NCBI GenBank assembly: GCA_026705765.1
Contig: JAPPAB010000089.1
Span: 1-64,000, forward strand
Length of the DNA stretch: 64,000 nucleotides
Source: Gemmatimonadota bacterium
Lineage (GTDB): Bacteria; Latescibacterota; UBA2968
Reading direction: 5' to 3'
The translations under genes were made by a program, and so were the position numbers. Under the pieces are notes generated by a model that did no database searches, was not told where the DNA came from, and saw only the letters and a program-made list of their open reading frames with translations. Positions 22,927-32,906 of the stretch are shown here, in pieces. Each line of letters opens with the position of its first letter. The stretch's first letter is position 1.

Positions 22927-25900
22927 ATGAAATCCTCTGACTTTGTCCATTTGCACAGCCACACCATGTACAGCCTGCTCGATGGTGCGTCGAGAATAGA
23001 AGATATTGCCCAGGTAGCTGCCGAATGGGGCATGCCTGCGGTTGCGATGACCGATCACGGCAATCTTTTTGGTGCCATTGATTTTTATCGCGCGATGAAA
23101 GATGTGGATGTCAATCCGATTATCGGGTGCGAAGTGTATTGCGCGATGGGGAGCAGGTTTGACAGAAAATCTATGCCGGGTCTTCAGGGCAATTCAAACC
23201 ATCTGGTTTTGCTGGTCAAAAATTACACGGGCTATAAAAATTTGATCAAGCTGGTGTCTGCCGGGTATCTCGAGGGCTTTTATTACAATCCGCGCATAGA
23301 TAAAGACTTGTTGCGCCAGCATTCGGAAGGGCTGATTTGCCTGTCTGCGTGCATCGGAGGTGAGATACCCTATTTGATCGAACGCGAGGGATACAAGGCG
23401 GCGCAAAAGGCCGTGGAGACGTATCTCGATATTTTCGGCGATGATTATTATCTGGAGATTCAGCGACACGGCATTGACAAAGAAAAAAAGATCAATCCCG
23501 GATTGGTCAAGCTGCACGAGGAGATGGGCGTGCCCCTGGTGGCGACCAATGATTCGCATTTTACGCGCGCTGAGGAACACGAAGCGCATGCGGCTCTGGT
23601 CGCTATTCAGACGGGTAAGACATTGGACGATCCCAAGCGCATGTGTTATCCCGAAGGCGTGTATTTTAAGTCGGCAGAGGAGATGTACGAGCTGTTTAAG
23701 GATATGCCACACGTTCTGGAACCCACGCTCGAGATTGCCGAAAAATGCAATCTGGAGATTTCATTTGATGAGTCTCACGCGCCTGATTTCCCTTTGCCAG
23801 AGAGGTATGATTCGGCCAGTGATTATCTGAAAGATCTGGCGCGCAAGGGCATGGAAACGCGTTGTAAGCAGGTGACCGCTGAGCATGAGGAGCGCCTGAA
23901 GTTTGAGTTGGGTGTGATTGATCAGACGGGATATCCGGGTTATTTTTTAATTTTGCACGATCTGGTGCAATTTTCCAATGCCTCAGATATCCGCGCAGGC
24001 GCGCGTGGGTCTGCGGTGAGCAGTCTGGTGGCTTATGCTCTGGGTATTACGGCTGTGGATCCCATCGAATACGGGCTGGTGTTTGAGCGATTTTTGAATC
24101 CCGAGCGGATTTCGCCGCCCGATATCGATCTCGATATCGCTGACCGCGACCGCGAGCAGATCATCGATTACGTGGTGGAAAAATATGGGCGCGACAATGT
24201 GTGTCAGGTGATTACGTTTGGCACCATGGGTGCAAAGGGCGTGATTCGCGATGTGGGGCGGGTGTTGGACCAGCCATTTGCCGAAGTCGATAGAATTTCA
24301 AAACTGGTGCCCGGAGAATTGAAGGTGACGCTCGATAAAGCACTCGATCAGGTGCCCGAGTTGCGTCAGATTGCGGAAGATGGGGGCACGGGGCAAAAGA
24401 TGATCGGTATTGGAAAGCAACTCGAAGGTCTGGCGCGCCATGCGTCGATTCACGCGGCTGCGGTGGTGATTACGCCCGAGCCTGTGACCGAGTTTATGCC
24501 CGTTTACAAAGCGCCCAAAGGCGGCGAGGTGATGACGCAGTACAATATGCACCACGTGGAAGACCTGGGCTTTTTGAAGATGGATTTTTTGGGGCTTCGC
24601 AATCTGACGGTGATTGACGATGCCGTGAAGATGGTGAAGGAAAATTACGGCGTGGATGTGGATGTGGATAACTTGCCTCTGGACGATGAGGAGACCTATC
24701 GCCTGTTTGGCCGGGGGGATACGACCGGGGTGTTCCAGTTTGAAAGCGCGGGGATGAGGGGCTATTTGCAACAACTGAAGCCGGATACGATTGGCGATAT
24801 TATTGCGATGAACGCGCTTTATCGCCCGGGACCAATGCAATACATTCCCAATTACGTTGACCGCAAGCACGGGCGGGAAGAAGTGACGTATGACGATGAG
24901 AAGATGCGCCCGGCTCTGGAAGAGACGTACGGCATTATTACCTACCAGGAACAGGTGCAGCGCCTGTGCCGCGACCTGGCCGGATTTACACTTGCCAAAG
25001 CCGATGGCATCCGCAAAGCCATGGGGAAGAAGTTGGCCGATGTAATGGAAAAGTATCGGCTCGAATTTTTAGAAGGTGCCATGACCAATGACGTTGAGAA
25101 AACGGTTGCACAACAAATATGGCGAGATATTGAGGTTTTCTCGGGCTATGGGTTCAATAAGGCGCATAGTGCGGGCTATTCGATGGTGGCTTACCAGTGC
25201 GCGTATCTCAAGGCGCATTATCCGGCTGAATTTATGGCGGCGAACCTCAACAGTGAAATTGGCAATATCGAGCGTCTGGTCGTTTTGATTGAAGAATGCC
25301 GGCGAATGGATCTGGATGTATTGCCTCCAGATGTAAATGAAGGGCAGGGCGATTTTGTGGCGACCAAAAATGAGATTCGAATGGGTATGGCTGCCATTCG
25401 CAATGTGGGGCGCAGCGCAGTTCAAGCGATTGTTGCAATGCGTGAAGCAGACGGCCCTTTTGAGTCGCTATTTGATTTTTGCGACCGCGTGGATTCTCAG
25501 GCTGTGAACCGGCGGTGTATCGAAAGTCTGATTAAAGCCGGTGCTTATGATTGCGTGCCGGGGCATCGCGCGCAGTTGCTCGAAGCCTTAGACCGCGCAC
25601 TGGAGATGGCGCAATCTGTACAGATGGATCGCGCGCGCGGGCAAATTTCCATGTTTGAAATGGTCGAAATGCAAACGCAGGTGGTGAACGACCAATCGTT
25701 GCCCGATGTTGAGGAATGGACTGAGCGCGAACGCCTCGCTTTTGAAAAAGATATGCTGGGCTTTTATCTTTCGGGGCATCCGCTGGAACGCTACAGAACC
25801 GATTTGGCGGAAATGGGTATGAGATCGGTAGATGATCTGGGGGGATTGCCCGATGGTGCTGAGGTCCAGATTGGAGGCGTGTTGACCGAGGTAAAACCGC

Positions 25901-26433
25901 ATACGACACGCGATGGTCGGCCCATGGCTTTTGGTGTGCTGGAAGATTTGAACGGCACGGTTGATCTCGTGGTGTTTTCCGATAATTTTGAAAAATTGCG
26001 CGAGCAATTGCTGGTCGATGAAATGGTGGTTTTACAAGGTCGGTTTTCCGCACGCAATGGGCGGTCTTCGGTGCAGGTTGAAAATGTGATGCCTATCGAG
26101 CAAGCGCGCGAGCAACTGGCCGATACCGTCAATGTGTTGTTGCCGGGCGATTTAATTCAGATGGAGCCGCTTAAGTCTTTGCATACCCTGTGTCTGAGAC
26201 ATCCGGGTAACTGCCAGTTGCGATTGCATCTGGAATTGGAGCGCGACCATTCCACCGTTGTCCTGTCCCGGCAGGTTCAGGTGTTGCCTTCCGATATCCT
26301 GTTGCGAGAAATTGTCGAACTCACGGATGGCAGAGCCAATGCGTGGGTATCAACCGAGGCGGGGCGCGCCCGACGTGCGGCGAGACGCCAGCCCGATGAT
26401 CAGGTCTTTGAGAGGGGGCTTGTAACGGCGTGA
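22927..26433 (+). CDS. dnaE: DNA polymerase III alpha subunit
   Basis: 1168 residues, the normal DnaE1 length. Domain order: N-terminal PHP (HLHSHTMYSLLDGASRIEDI from residue ~8), palm with the catalytic PDIDLDIADRDRE (Asp about 399 and 401) and KMDFLGLRNL (third Asp ~553), the finger/beta-binding region, helix-hairpin-helix, and an OB fold at about 980-1060 (VQIGGVLTEVKPHTTRDGRPMA). It is the replicative polymerase. ATG at 22927 is chosen because the PHP domain begins immediately; the open frame extends upstream through repeat DNA. A strong terminator follows. Confidence 0.96.
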   Translation: MKSSDFVHLHSHTMYSLLDGASRIEDIAQVAAEWGMPAVAMTDHGNLFGAIDFYRAMKDVDVNPIIGCEVYCAMGSRFDRKSMPGLQGNSNHLVLLVKNYTGYKNLIKLVSAGYLEGFYYNPRIDKDLLRQHSEGLICLSACIGGEIPYLIEREGYKAAQKAVETYLDIFGDDYYLEIQRHGIDKEKKINPGLVKLHEEMGVPLVATNDSHFTRAEEHEAHAALVAIQTGKTLDDPKRMCYPEGVYFKSAEEMYELFKDMPHVLEPTLEIAEKCNLEISFDESHAPDFPLPERYDSASDYLKDLARKGMETRCKQVTAEHEERLKFELGVIDQTGYPGYFLILHDLVQFSNASDIRAGARGSAVSSLVAYALGITAVDPIEYGLVFERFLNPERISPPDIDLDIADRDREQIIDYVVEKYGRDNVCQVITFGTMGAKGVIRDVGRVLDQPFAEVDRISKLVPGELKVTLDKALDQVPELRQIAEDGGTGQKMIGIGKQLEGLARHASIHAAAVVITPEPVTEFMPVYKAPKGGEVMTQYNMHHVEDLGFLKMDFLGLRNLTVIDDAVKMVKENYGVDVDVDNLPLDDEETYRLFGRGDTTGVFQFESAGMRGYLQQLKPDTIGDIIAMNALYRPGPMQYIPNYVDRKHGREEVTYDDEKMRPALEETYGIITYQEQVQRLCRDLAGFTLAKADGIRKAMGKKLADVMEKYRLEFLEGAMTNDVEKTVAQQIWRDIEVFSGYGFNKAHSAGYSMVAYQCAYLKAHYPAEFMAANLNSEIGNIERLVVLIEECRRMDLDVLPPDVNEGQGDFVATKNEIRMGMAAIRNVGRSAVQAIVAMREADGPFESLFDFCDRVDSQAVNRRCIESLIKAGAYDCVPGHRAQLLEALDRALEMAQSVQMDRARGQISMFEMVEMQTQVVNDQSLPDVEEWTERERLAFEKDMLGFYLSGHPLERYRTDLAEMGMRSVDDLGGLPDGAEVQIGGVLTEVKPHTTRDGRPMAFGVLEDLNGTVDLVVFSDNFEKLREQLLVDEMVVLQGRFSARNGRSSVQVENVMPIEQAREQLADTVNVLLPGDLIQMEPLKSLHTLCLRHPGNCQLRLHLELERDHSTVVLSRQVQVLPSDILLREIVELTDGRANAWVSTEAGRARRAARRQPDDQVFERGLVTA

Positions 26434-26452
26434 TTGGATACGAAAAAAAGAT

Positions 26453-26486
26453 AAAGGCGAGAGGCCACCCGGCCTCTCGCCTTTTT
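26453..26486 (+). terminator. Rho-independent terminator after dnaE
   Basis: A perfect 14-base stem (AAAGGCGAGAGGCC with GGCCTCTCGCCTTT) encloses a four-base ACCC loop and ends in a T run. The A-run on the other side means it may also stop the convergent rodA transcript. Confidence 0.93.
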
Positions 26487-26504
26487 GCGTTTTACATCAC
26501 ACCC

Positions 26505-27725
26505 TTAATAATCCTCATACCTGTTGGCATAAATGTTGAGCAACAGACCAATGAGAATCATGTTTGTGATGAGGGTGGAACCGCCGTAGCTCAGGAAAGG
26601 CAAAGGTAGGCCCGTGACGGGCATGATGCCGATGGTCATGCCGATGTTGACAAAAATGTGGAAGAGGAGAATGGTGGTCAAACCGATAGCGGTCAAGCTG
26701 GAAAAGCGGCTTTTGGTCTGTACGGCAATGGACAGGGCGCGCCATAAGATGAACATAAATAATGCCAGAACAAAAAAGGCACCGATAAATCCAAATTCTT
26801 CGCATATAACGGAAAAAATAAAATCGGTGTGTTGTTCGGGTAAAAAGGCGAGCTTGGTTTGTGTGCCTTCTAACAATCCCTTGCCTTTAAGGCCGCCAGA
26901 TCCAATGGCGATTTTGGACTGAATGACCTGATAACCCGCGCCGAGTTTGTCCATATTGGGGTCGAGAAAGGTGAGGATGCGGCGTTTTTGGTAGTCGTGG
27001 AGTTTGTTTTCCCACACATAAGGTGCGGCGATAGCAACCGTGAGATTGATCAATAGCAAGATGCTTGCGGTGAGTAGGCGGGGGCGTTCATAGAAAAGGA
27101 TCCCAATGAGCAGGAGTACCACTGCAACCAACATCCAGGGGTGAAAGGCACATATCAAGGTGAGGGCAGGAGAAACTAAAAAGAATAGATGTATGGGTCT
27201 GGCACCCGCCCAAAAGAACATGGGCAGAATGAGAATGCTAAAAACCAGGGCGGTGCCCAGATCGGGTTGCTTAAAAACGAGTAAGATGGGCACGAGGACG
27301 AGCAACAGTGGTGTAATAAAGGCACGTAAGCGGGTCAGATCGCGGTTGGGATAGGCCAAAAAGCGCGCGAGTACCAGGACGGTCGTTATTTTGGCTAATT
27401 CAGAAGGTTGTATGTGAATGGGACCCATGTTGAACCAGCGTCGGTCCCCCAATTCGAGCACCAGAACCAAAAGTGTAACTGTCAGGCCATAAAGGACATA
27501 GGCAAAGGCGTAAAAAAGTTTAAGGGGAATGACCATGGTGATGGCCATGGCAATAAACCCGAGTAAGGCCCAGATAATTTGCTTTTCATAAATATTGCCG
27601 GCCAGGCCCAAATCCCAATTATAACTGGCACTGTAGATGGTGGTAATGCCCATACCAATGCTCAGGCATATTGCTGAGAGGAGGCCGATGTCGAGGTCGC
27701 GTCGAACAAATAGAGAAAGATTCAC
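26505..27725 (-). CDS. rodA: Peptidoglycan polymerase RodA
   Basis: 406-residue SEDS protein with about ten transmembrane helices. Signature segments: GDRRWFNMGPIHIQPSELAKI near residue 93-113, GSGGLKGKGLLEGTQTKL, PEQHTDFIFSVICEEFGF, and a C-terminal LPLPFLSYGGSTL. It polymerises glycan strands together with PBP2 during cell elongation. Start is GTG at 27725, 21 bases after the PBP2 stop. It is the last gene of the elongation operon. Confidence 0.95.
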   Translation of the reverse strand: MNLSLFVRRDLDIGLLSAICLSIGMGITTIYSASYNWDLGLAGNIYEKQIIWALLGFIAMAITMVIPLKLFYAFAYVLYGLTVTLLVLVLELGDRRWFNMGPIHIQPSELAKITTVLVLARFLAYPNRDLTRLRAFITPLLLVLVPILLVFKQPDLGTALVFSILILPMFFWAGARPIHLFFLVSPALTLICAFHPWMLVAVVLLLIGILFYERPRLLTASILLLINLTVAIAAPYVWENKLHDYQKRRILTFLDPNMDKLGAGYQVIQSKIAIGSGGLKGKGLLEGTQTKLAFLPEQHTDFIFSVICEEFGFIGAFFVLALFMFILWRALSIAVQTKSRFSSLTAIGLTTILLFHIFVNIGMTIGIMPVTGLPLPFLSYGGSTLITNMILIGLLLNIYANRYEDY

Positions 27726-27746
27726 AACTGCCCCGAAAATGAAAAG

Positions 27747-29612
27747 TTACTGGTTATGGACTGCAATCAATTCGTCGGTGGATTTTGGCACCACGTGTTC
27801 AAAATAGGCTTCGAGTGTTTTTTGTGCAATAGGTGCGGCAATTTTGCCTCCCGAACCACCGTTTTCAACAATCACGGCGATGGCAATGCGCGGGTTTTTA
27901 ACTGGCGCATAAGCGACAAACCAGGCGTGGTCCTCACCGTGGGGATTTTGCGCTGTGCCCGTTTTGCCCGCAACAACAATATTGGGTAAACGGGCGGAAC
28001 GCCCGGTTCCGTATGGACTGTTGACGACGTCTTCCATCATGCTTTGCACTGTTTTAATTACCTCTTTCGAGAGAGGTAGAGATGTGCTTCCCCCCTTTGT
28101 ACCTTTGATTACCTGCGGAGTGGGTAGCTGGCCGGTTGCCAGCGCGCTCGTATAGCGCACCACCTGAAGGGGCGTTGCCAGAAGTTCCCCTTGCCCAATG
28201 GCCAGGTTGAACATATAGCCGCCCGCCCAGAAGCCGTGCCTTTGCTTGTAATAGGCGCGATTGGGTAGCAGACCGCGTGCTTCACCATCGCCTCCCAAAG
28301 CGATGTCGATATTTGTCAATTCACCAAATCCGAACATGGCGGCATACCGATGCCAGTTGTCAATACCCACTTTGAGGCCGAGTTGGTAAAAGAATACATC
28401 ACAAGATTTGACGAGTGCCTGTCGCATGTTGACAGGACCACAGCCGTTTTTGTTGTGACATCTAAACCGGCGATCGCCGAGAACCATACCCCCTGTGCAG
28501 GGTCTCAAGCGATATTCATCGGCTTTGATTATGCCCATGTCCAAAGCGGCAACGGATGTGATCATTTTGAAGACCGAAGCGGGTGGATATTCGCCCTTAA
28601 GGCTACGGTTGAGCAAGGGTTTTGATGGGTCTGTTTGCAAGTGCTGCCAGGCTTTGGGGTCTCGGATGGACTGCGGATGAAAACCGGGCTTGCTGACCAT
28701 GGCTATAATTTCGCCAGACTGTGGATGCATAGCAACCAGGCTGCCACGCATGCTATCTGCAAAGGCGTGTTCGGCGGCATGCTGTACGCGCCAGTCGAGC
28801 GTGAGCCACAGATCTTCTCCGGGAATGGGAGGATCTGTTTTTTCGGGAAAACTGCCCACTTCGCGTCCCTTTGCATTCACTTCGATGTATTTGACGCCCT
28901 TATGGCCCCGCATTCGGTCTTCAAATATGCGCTCAATGCCTCGTTTTCCAATCTGATCGTCGTAGCCATATCCCTGTGTTTTCAGGTGGGTATATTGAGA
29001 TGCGTTGATAAGTCCGACATAGCCCAGGGTATGGGGGGCTAAGGGAAAGGATTTACCGATGTTGTGCTGCGCGTGCGCAAATTCGGTGGATATAGCCGAG
29101 GATTTGTCAAAGATAGGATAGCCCCGGCGGGTTTCGATTTGGATTTCTACACCGGGAAAGTCATAGCGATTTTCTTCGATAATGGAGATGGCTTCAAAAT
29201 CCACATCGAGTTTGAGTTTGACCGGGTCGTAAAAATGCCGGTTATGAGATTGCAATTTTTCTGTTATTGTTTCACAGGGCAGATCCACAATTTGCCCGAG
29301 GCGTTCGAGAAGCCCATTGCATTTGTCTTCTTCAATATTTGCCAAAAAGCGAGGGGGAATGACCGAGATGTTATAAGCTGGTCTGTTATCGACCAAAATG
29401 ATACCATTGCGGTCGCGGATCAAGCCGCGATTGGCCTGGATGATGACGGGCTGCATGGTATTCTTTTCAGATTTGATGCGATACTGTTCCCATTCGGCAA
29501 TCTGCAATATATAGAGGCGAATGCCCAATATGGCAAAGAGGAATGCGACGACACCGAAAAGAATGCGTGCGCGATGTGCTCGAATGCCGTTATGTGTGAA
29601 GTCATTCTGCAT
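27747..29612 (-). CDS. mrdA: Penicillin-binding protein 2 (elongation transpeptidase)
   Basis: 621 residues. A single N-terminal transmembrane helix (residues ~15-35) is followed by the PBP dimer domain (IQANRGLIRDRNGIILVDN) and the transpeptidase domain with SVFK, the SCD box (KSCDVFFYQLG) and KTGTAQ. It cross-links peptidoglycan in the periplasm as partner of RodA. I choose ATG at 29612; TTG at 29621 is also in frame. It overlaps the end of mreD by 11 bases. Confidence 0.95.
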   Translation of the reverse strand: MQNDFTHNGIRAHRARILFGVVAFLFAILGIRLYILQIAEWEQYRIKSEKNTMQPVIIQANRGLIRDRNGIILVDNRPAYNISVIPPRFLANIEEDKCNGLLERLGQIVDLPCETITEKLQSHNRHFYDPVKLKLDVDFEAISIIEENRYDFPGVEIQIETRRGYPIFDKSSAISTEFAHAQHNIGKSFPLAPHTLGYVGLINASQYTHLKTQGYGYDDQIGKRGIERIFEDRMRGHKGVKYIEVNAKGREVGSFPEKTDPPIPGEDLWLTLDWRVQHAAEHAFADSMRGSLVAMHPQSGEIIAMVSKPGFHPQSIRDPKAWQHLQTDPSKPLLNRSLKGEYPPASVFKMITSVAALDMGIIKADEYRLRPCTGGMVLGDRRFRCHNKNGCGPVNMRQALVKSCDVFFYQLGLKVGIDNWHRYAAMFGFGELTNIDIALGGDGEARGLLPNRAYYKQRHGFWAGGYMFNLAIGQGELLATPLQVVRYTSALATGQLPTPQVIKGTKGGSTSLPLSKEVIKTVQSMMEDVVNSPYGTGRSARLPNIVVAGKTGTAQNPHGEDHAWFVAYAPVKNPRIAIAVIVENGGSGGKIAAPIAQKTLEAYFEHVVPKSTDELIAVHNQ

Positions 29613-30081
29613 GGGATTCAATATTGAGAAGTGAGAAATGGGTTAGGACAGACGACAATGCCGTGCCCAATATAGCTGTATAAAGACTTGTACCCAATCC
29701 GATGCTCAAAATTTTGAGCGGTTGCAAAGCAACGAGAAAAAAAATAATATCGTGTAAAAGTGTTGCCAAAAATAAAATAACAGCCTGTGCCCGCAGGGCT
29801 TCTGCAGCGATGCCTACACGACTATAACCCGCAAAAAAACCAATCAGGCTGTTGCCGAGGGCATTGACGCCCAAACGCGTGCCGGGGTCGTATATGTCGA
29901 TGAGCAATCCCGATATAAAACCCAGTATTGTGGCTTCAATTTGCCCTCGGGTAAAGGCAATAAAAACCAGTATGATGATGACGATGTCCGGCGCAATGCC
30001 GTAAATGGCAAGGCTATCGATCCAGGATGCCTGGAGAAGCAGTGCCAGAAGAATGAGCAAAATATTGCGGACGATAATCAT
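29602..30081 (-). CDS. mreD: Rod-shape protein MreD
   Basis: 159 residues, almost entirely hydrophobic, with about five transmembrane helices. The pattern RGQIEATILGFISGLLIDIYDPGTRLGVNALGNSLIGFFAGY is typical of MreD. It belongs to the elongasome that positions RodA and PBP2. Position directly before mrdA supports the call. mreB and mreC, which normally precede mreD, are absent here; an MltD-like gene precedes instead. Confidence 0.88.
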   Translation of the reverse strand: MIIVRNILLILLALLLQASWIDSLAIYGIAPDIVIIILVFIAFTRGQIEATILGFISGLLIDIYDPGTRLGVNALGNSLIGFFAGYSRVGIAAEALRAQAVILFLATLLHDIIFFLVALQPLKILSIGLGTSLYTAILGTALSSVLTHFSLLNIESHAE

Positions 30082-30119
30082 TGCTAAGGCAGTCAGTAGT
30101 TAGCTTTCCTCCACCCCTT

Positions 30120-31964
30120 TTAATCTGCAATTTCTCTGACGCGAATGCGGGTGCCGGGCCGCAAGCGCGATGGACTTCGAATGTCATTCCAGGATTGCAA
30201 AGCTGCCACACTGGTATCAAAGGCGCGCGCTATGCTCCACAAGGTATCGCCCGTGCGTACTGTATAAAAGATAGTAGATTCCGATGTTCCATCTTTGGGT
30301 ACCCATAATGTGAGACGATCTCCTGGATGAATAGGATGATTGGTATTCAAATTGTTCCAGGCACGCAGGTGCGAGACCGTAATGCCTTTTCGTCTGGCAA
30401 TGCCCCATAGGGTATCACCTGTGCGCACTGTGACATTGATCTGGCGATAGTGTGTGGGGTCGGGGTTGTGGCTAATATTTTTTGTTTGTAGTACCGGACG
30501 CGTCTGTGTTGTAGCAGACAGGCGTTTGGCGTGGGGATACATTGGGATGCTGAGTTTTTGACCGATTTGCAGGCGGCGAGGGTTGGTGATGCCATTGGCT
30601 GCCTGCAGGTCGGCTGACGAGACCCCCACGCGAGATGCGATCCCCGATATGGTATCGCCGCGTTTGACCACATAGTCGATGAGTTGGATTTTTTTGTGTT
30701 CTGGTATTTGCGCGTAATTGGCTCTAAATTTCGCGCCTGTTCCTTTTGGAACGCGCAAATTATAGGCGTTTCGCCGCATGGCAGGCGGTGTATATGGGCG
30801 GCGCAGTTCGGGATTAAGATGGCGCAGATAGGTGTAGGTAGTGCCCGCACATTCCGCAGCCAAACGCAGGTTTACAGGTTCTGTCAAAGCGACTTTGTCA
30901 TAAGACATAGGAGGTTGATAGACAACATCTTTAAAGCCAAAAAAAGTGGGGTCTTTGGCAATGATGACAGCTGCCATAAACTTGGGTACATGATTGCGAG
31001 TTTCTCTGGGTAATGCGTCGATTTCCCAAAAGTCGCGGGTTTTGGATCTTGCAATGGCGCGATCCATACGGCCCTGCCCACAGTTGTAGGCCGCGACAAC
31101 CAGATGCCAATCTCCAAAGTAGTCGTATAGATGATTGAGATGTCGCGCAGCAGCGTGTGTAGATTTTTCGGGGTTCATGCGATCATCGACATAGGTGTTG
31201 CGTCGCAGGCCATAGAGCAAGCCAGTGCGATACATAAATTGCCACATGCCCAGGGCGCGTGCACGCGAGAGCGCACGGTTATTAAATCCGCTTTCGATCA
31301 TGGCTTTGTACGCGAGGTCCAAAGGCAGACCCTGTTCGCGGAAAATTGTCTGGATCATGGGCAAATAGGCGGTGGAGCGAGACAGGCTGCGTTCAAAGAA
31401 GTCGCGCTTTTCAGTGAGGAAATATTGGATGTAAGCCATGACTTCGGGTGTCAGGTCAATGGGTACATCGGCTTGCCCTGCCAGCACTCTTATTTTGAGT
31501 TCTCGATAGTGCGGATGATGTAACAAGTCGGCAGACACAGATTCGGGAAGGGTATTGAGCAGGGTTGCCAGTGGTGCATGCGGTGGTATGGGCGCACGGG
31601 ACGAAATCGCGTGATAGCGTTCGAGTGTGAAACGCATCAACGCAGCCCATTTTTTTGCTGTTTCCGGTTCGGCAACAAAACGATGGCGCAACATGTGCGC
31701 TGCCGTATCGAGCAAAGCTCTTACGCGAAGAGAGTGGGTTTCGACTGCGGCTTTTTGAAGCAGGTCATAGAGACGGTCACCCGTGGGTTCAATATCTTCT
31801 ATAGCTATAGAAGGCTTTATTGATATAATTGGTTCTGCAACTTCTGCTGGTTCTGTAACCTCTGGTACAGTTACGGGGGCAGGTGCGGGTGCGAGAGGCG
31901 TGCGTGCGGTGGTTGCACAACCCGCCAAAACTATAACTGCAATGAGATAAAGGTTATACCGCAT
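30120..31964 (-). CDS. mltD: MltD-like lytic transglycosylase lipoprotein with three LysM domains
   Basis: 614 residues. The lipobox is LAGC (Cys16). The SLT domain has the catalytic Glu224 in AMIESGFNN, followed by ALGMWQFM and VVAAYNCGQGRM. Three LysM repeats lie at about 415-460, 490-535 and 565-610, each containing a GDT(I/L)xxIA core. It should cleave glycan strands at the outer membrane. ATG at 31964 gives a proper lipoprotein signal; the frame is open upstream but would overlap the SPOR gene. It begins 13 bases after the SPOR stop. Confidence 0.92.
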   Translation of the reverse strand: MRYNLYLIAVIVLAGCATTARTPLAPAPAPVTVPEVTEPAEVAEPIISIKPSIAIEDIEPTGDRLYDLLQKAAVETHSLRVRALLDTAAHMLRHRFVAEPETAKKWAALMRFTLERYHAISSRAPIPPHAPLATLLNTLPESVSADLLHHPHYRELKIRVLAGQADVPIDLTPEVMAYIQYFLTEKRDFFERSLSRSTAYLPMIQTIFREQGLPLDLAYKAMIESGFNNRALSRARALGMWQFMYRTGLLYGLRRNTYVDDRMNPEKSTHAAARHLNHLYDYFGDWHLVVAAYNCGQGRMDRAIARSKTRDFWEIDALPRETRNHVPKFMAAVIIAKDPTFFGFKDVVYQPPMSYDKVALTEPVNLRLAAECAGTTYTYLRHLNPELRRPYTPPAMRRNAYNLRVPKGTGAKFRANYAQIPEHKKIQLIDYVVKRGDTISGIASRVGVSSADLQAANGITNPRRLQIGQKLSIPMYPHAKRLSATTQTRPVLQTKNISHNPDPTHYRQINVTVRTGDTLWGIARRKGITVSHLRAWNNLNTNHPIHPGDRLTLWVPKDGTSESTIFYTVRTGDTLWSIARAFDTSVAALQSWNDIRSPSRLRPGTRIRVREIAD

Positions 31965-31977
31965 GGCTGTCTTCGCG

Positions 31978-32694
31978 TTATTGAGAAGATTTTGCCTGTA
32001 CAATGAATGCTGTTTCATAGCCTTTCTTTGTTACCTCCTTGAGTAATATTTCTGCATCGTTGCGCGTCTGAAAGTTGCCGACGCGCACCTTAAAATAAGG
32101 GGGTTCAAATTCGATAAAAACATCGTCGCGCGCCAGTTGAACACGCGCTTGCATTTGTGCATTTTCCGCTGAGACTCGCGTCGATGAAGAAAAAATTTGA
32201 ACTCGAAACCCCAATGTGGCTTGAGGTTGCACATTGGCAATTTGTGTGCGAACCACATAAGCATCGGGAAAGCCCAGTGCCCTGATGGCGTCGCGCAGTA
32301 TTTCTGCCGATTCGGGTGTATGGCTGTTGCCCGCTTGAATTTTGTAGAGTTGGATGTCTTCGTCAAAGTAAATATATGTCAGAACCTGAGCATCACGCTG
32401 AATTTGTTCGCGCAAGGCTTCTGCTCGGTTGTGATCGCGAAGGGCTGCGACTTGAACGCGGAAGCCCTCAATTTGTGATCCTTCCGCAGGGGGCATTGCT
32501 TCGGCGCGTGCAGGTGTTTGCAATACCATATCGTCGTCCATGAGGGTCTGCGGATCAAATTCTTCTCGCACTGCCGATGAATCAGCTACTGATGAATCAG
32601 CCATCGGAGAATCAGCCGGAGGGACGAGTTGGTTCTGCTGTGCGACACAGCCGCTCAGGAATACGATAAATAATAAGATTTTTTTGCTCATCAT
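31978..32694 (-). CDS. SPOR-domain lipoprotein
   Basis: 238 residues. Signal peptide with lipobox LSGC, an acidic Ser/Asp-rich linker, then two SPOR repeats (about 75-150 and 160-235) starting FRVQVAALRDHNRAEAL and FRVQIFSSSTRVSAENA. SPOR domains bind denuded glycan strands. It is the first gene of the SPOR-mltD-mreD-mrdA-rodA run and is probably a cell-wall-binding accessory. Confidence 0.88.
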   Translation of the reverse strand: MMSKKILLFIVFLSGCVAQQNQLVPPADSPMADSSVADSSAVREEFDPQTLMDDDMVLQTPARAEAMPPAEGSQIEGFRVQVAALRDHNRAEALREQIQRDAQVLTYIYFDEDIQLYKIQAGNSHTPESAEILRDAIRALGFPDAYVVRTQIANVQPQATLGFRVQIFSSSTRVSAENAQMQARVQLARDDVFIEFEPPYFKVRVGNFQTRNDAEILLKEVTKKGYETAFIVQAKSSQ

Positions 32695-32793
32695 TTTGCA
32701 TCCGGGCAGTTGTCAGTTTTATTTTTTACCTTCACCCGTGCCTTCTATCTCTACTCTATTGTTCAGACATGATTTTACAGGTTTGACTCTCAC

Positions 32794-32822
32794 ACTTTAA
32801 GAATACATGCAAAATTTGTCAA
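32794..32822 (-). promoter_or_regulatory. Putative promoter of the elongation operon
   Basis: On the minus strand a perfect TTGACA (32817-32822), a 17-base spacer and TAAAGT (32794-32799), about 100 bases before the SPOR start. Confidence 0.6.
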
Positions 32823-32906
32823 CGACTTATATTGCGTAATTTGTCGAAGAATGCTCTGTTTTGCCCAATATCTTGTATATCTTGTGTAAGATAGAGCACT
32901 CCGGAT

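Noticed and set aside
22869-23058. Minus-strand small frame over the dnaE start
   Set aside because: It overlaps the PHP domain coding sequence and lacks a ribosome site.
32860-32900. ATCTT-GTGT-AAGAT hairpin after mtnA
   Set aside because: The stem is only five base pairs with no T run, too weak to call a terminator.
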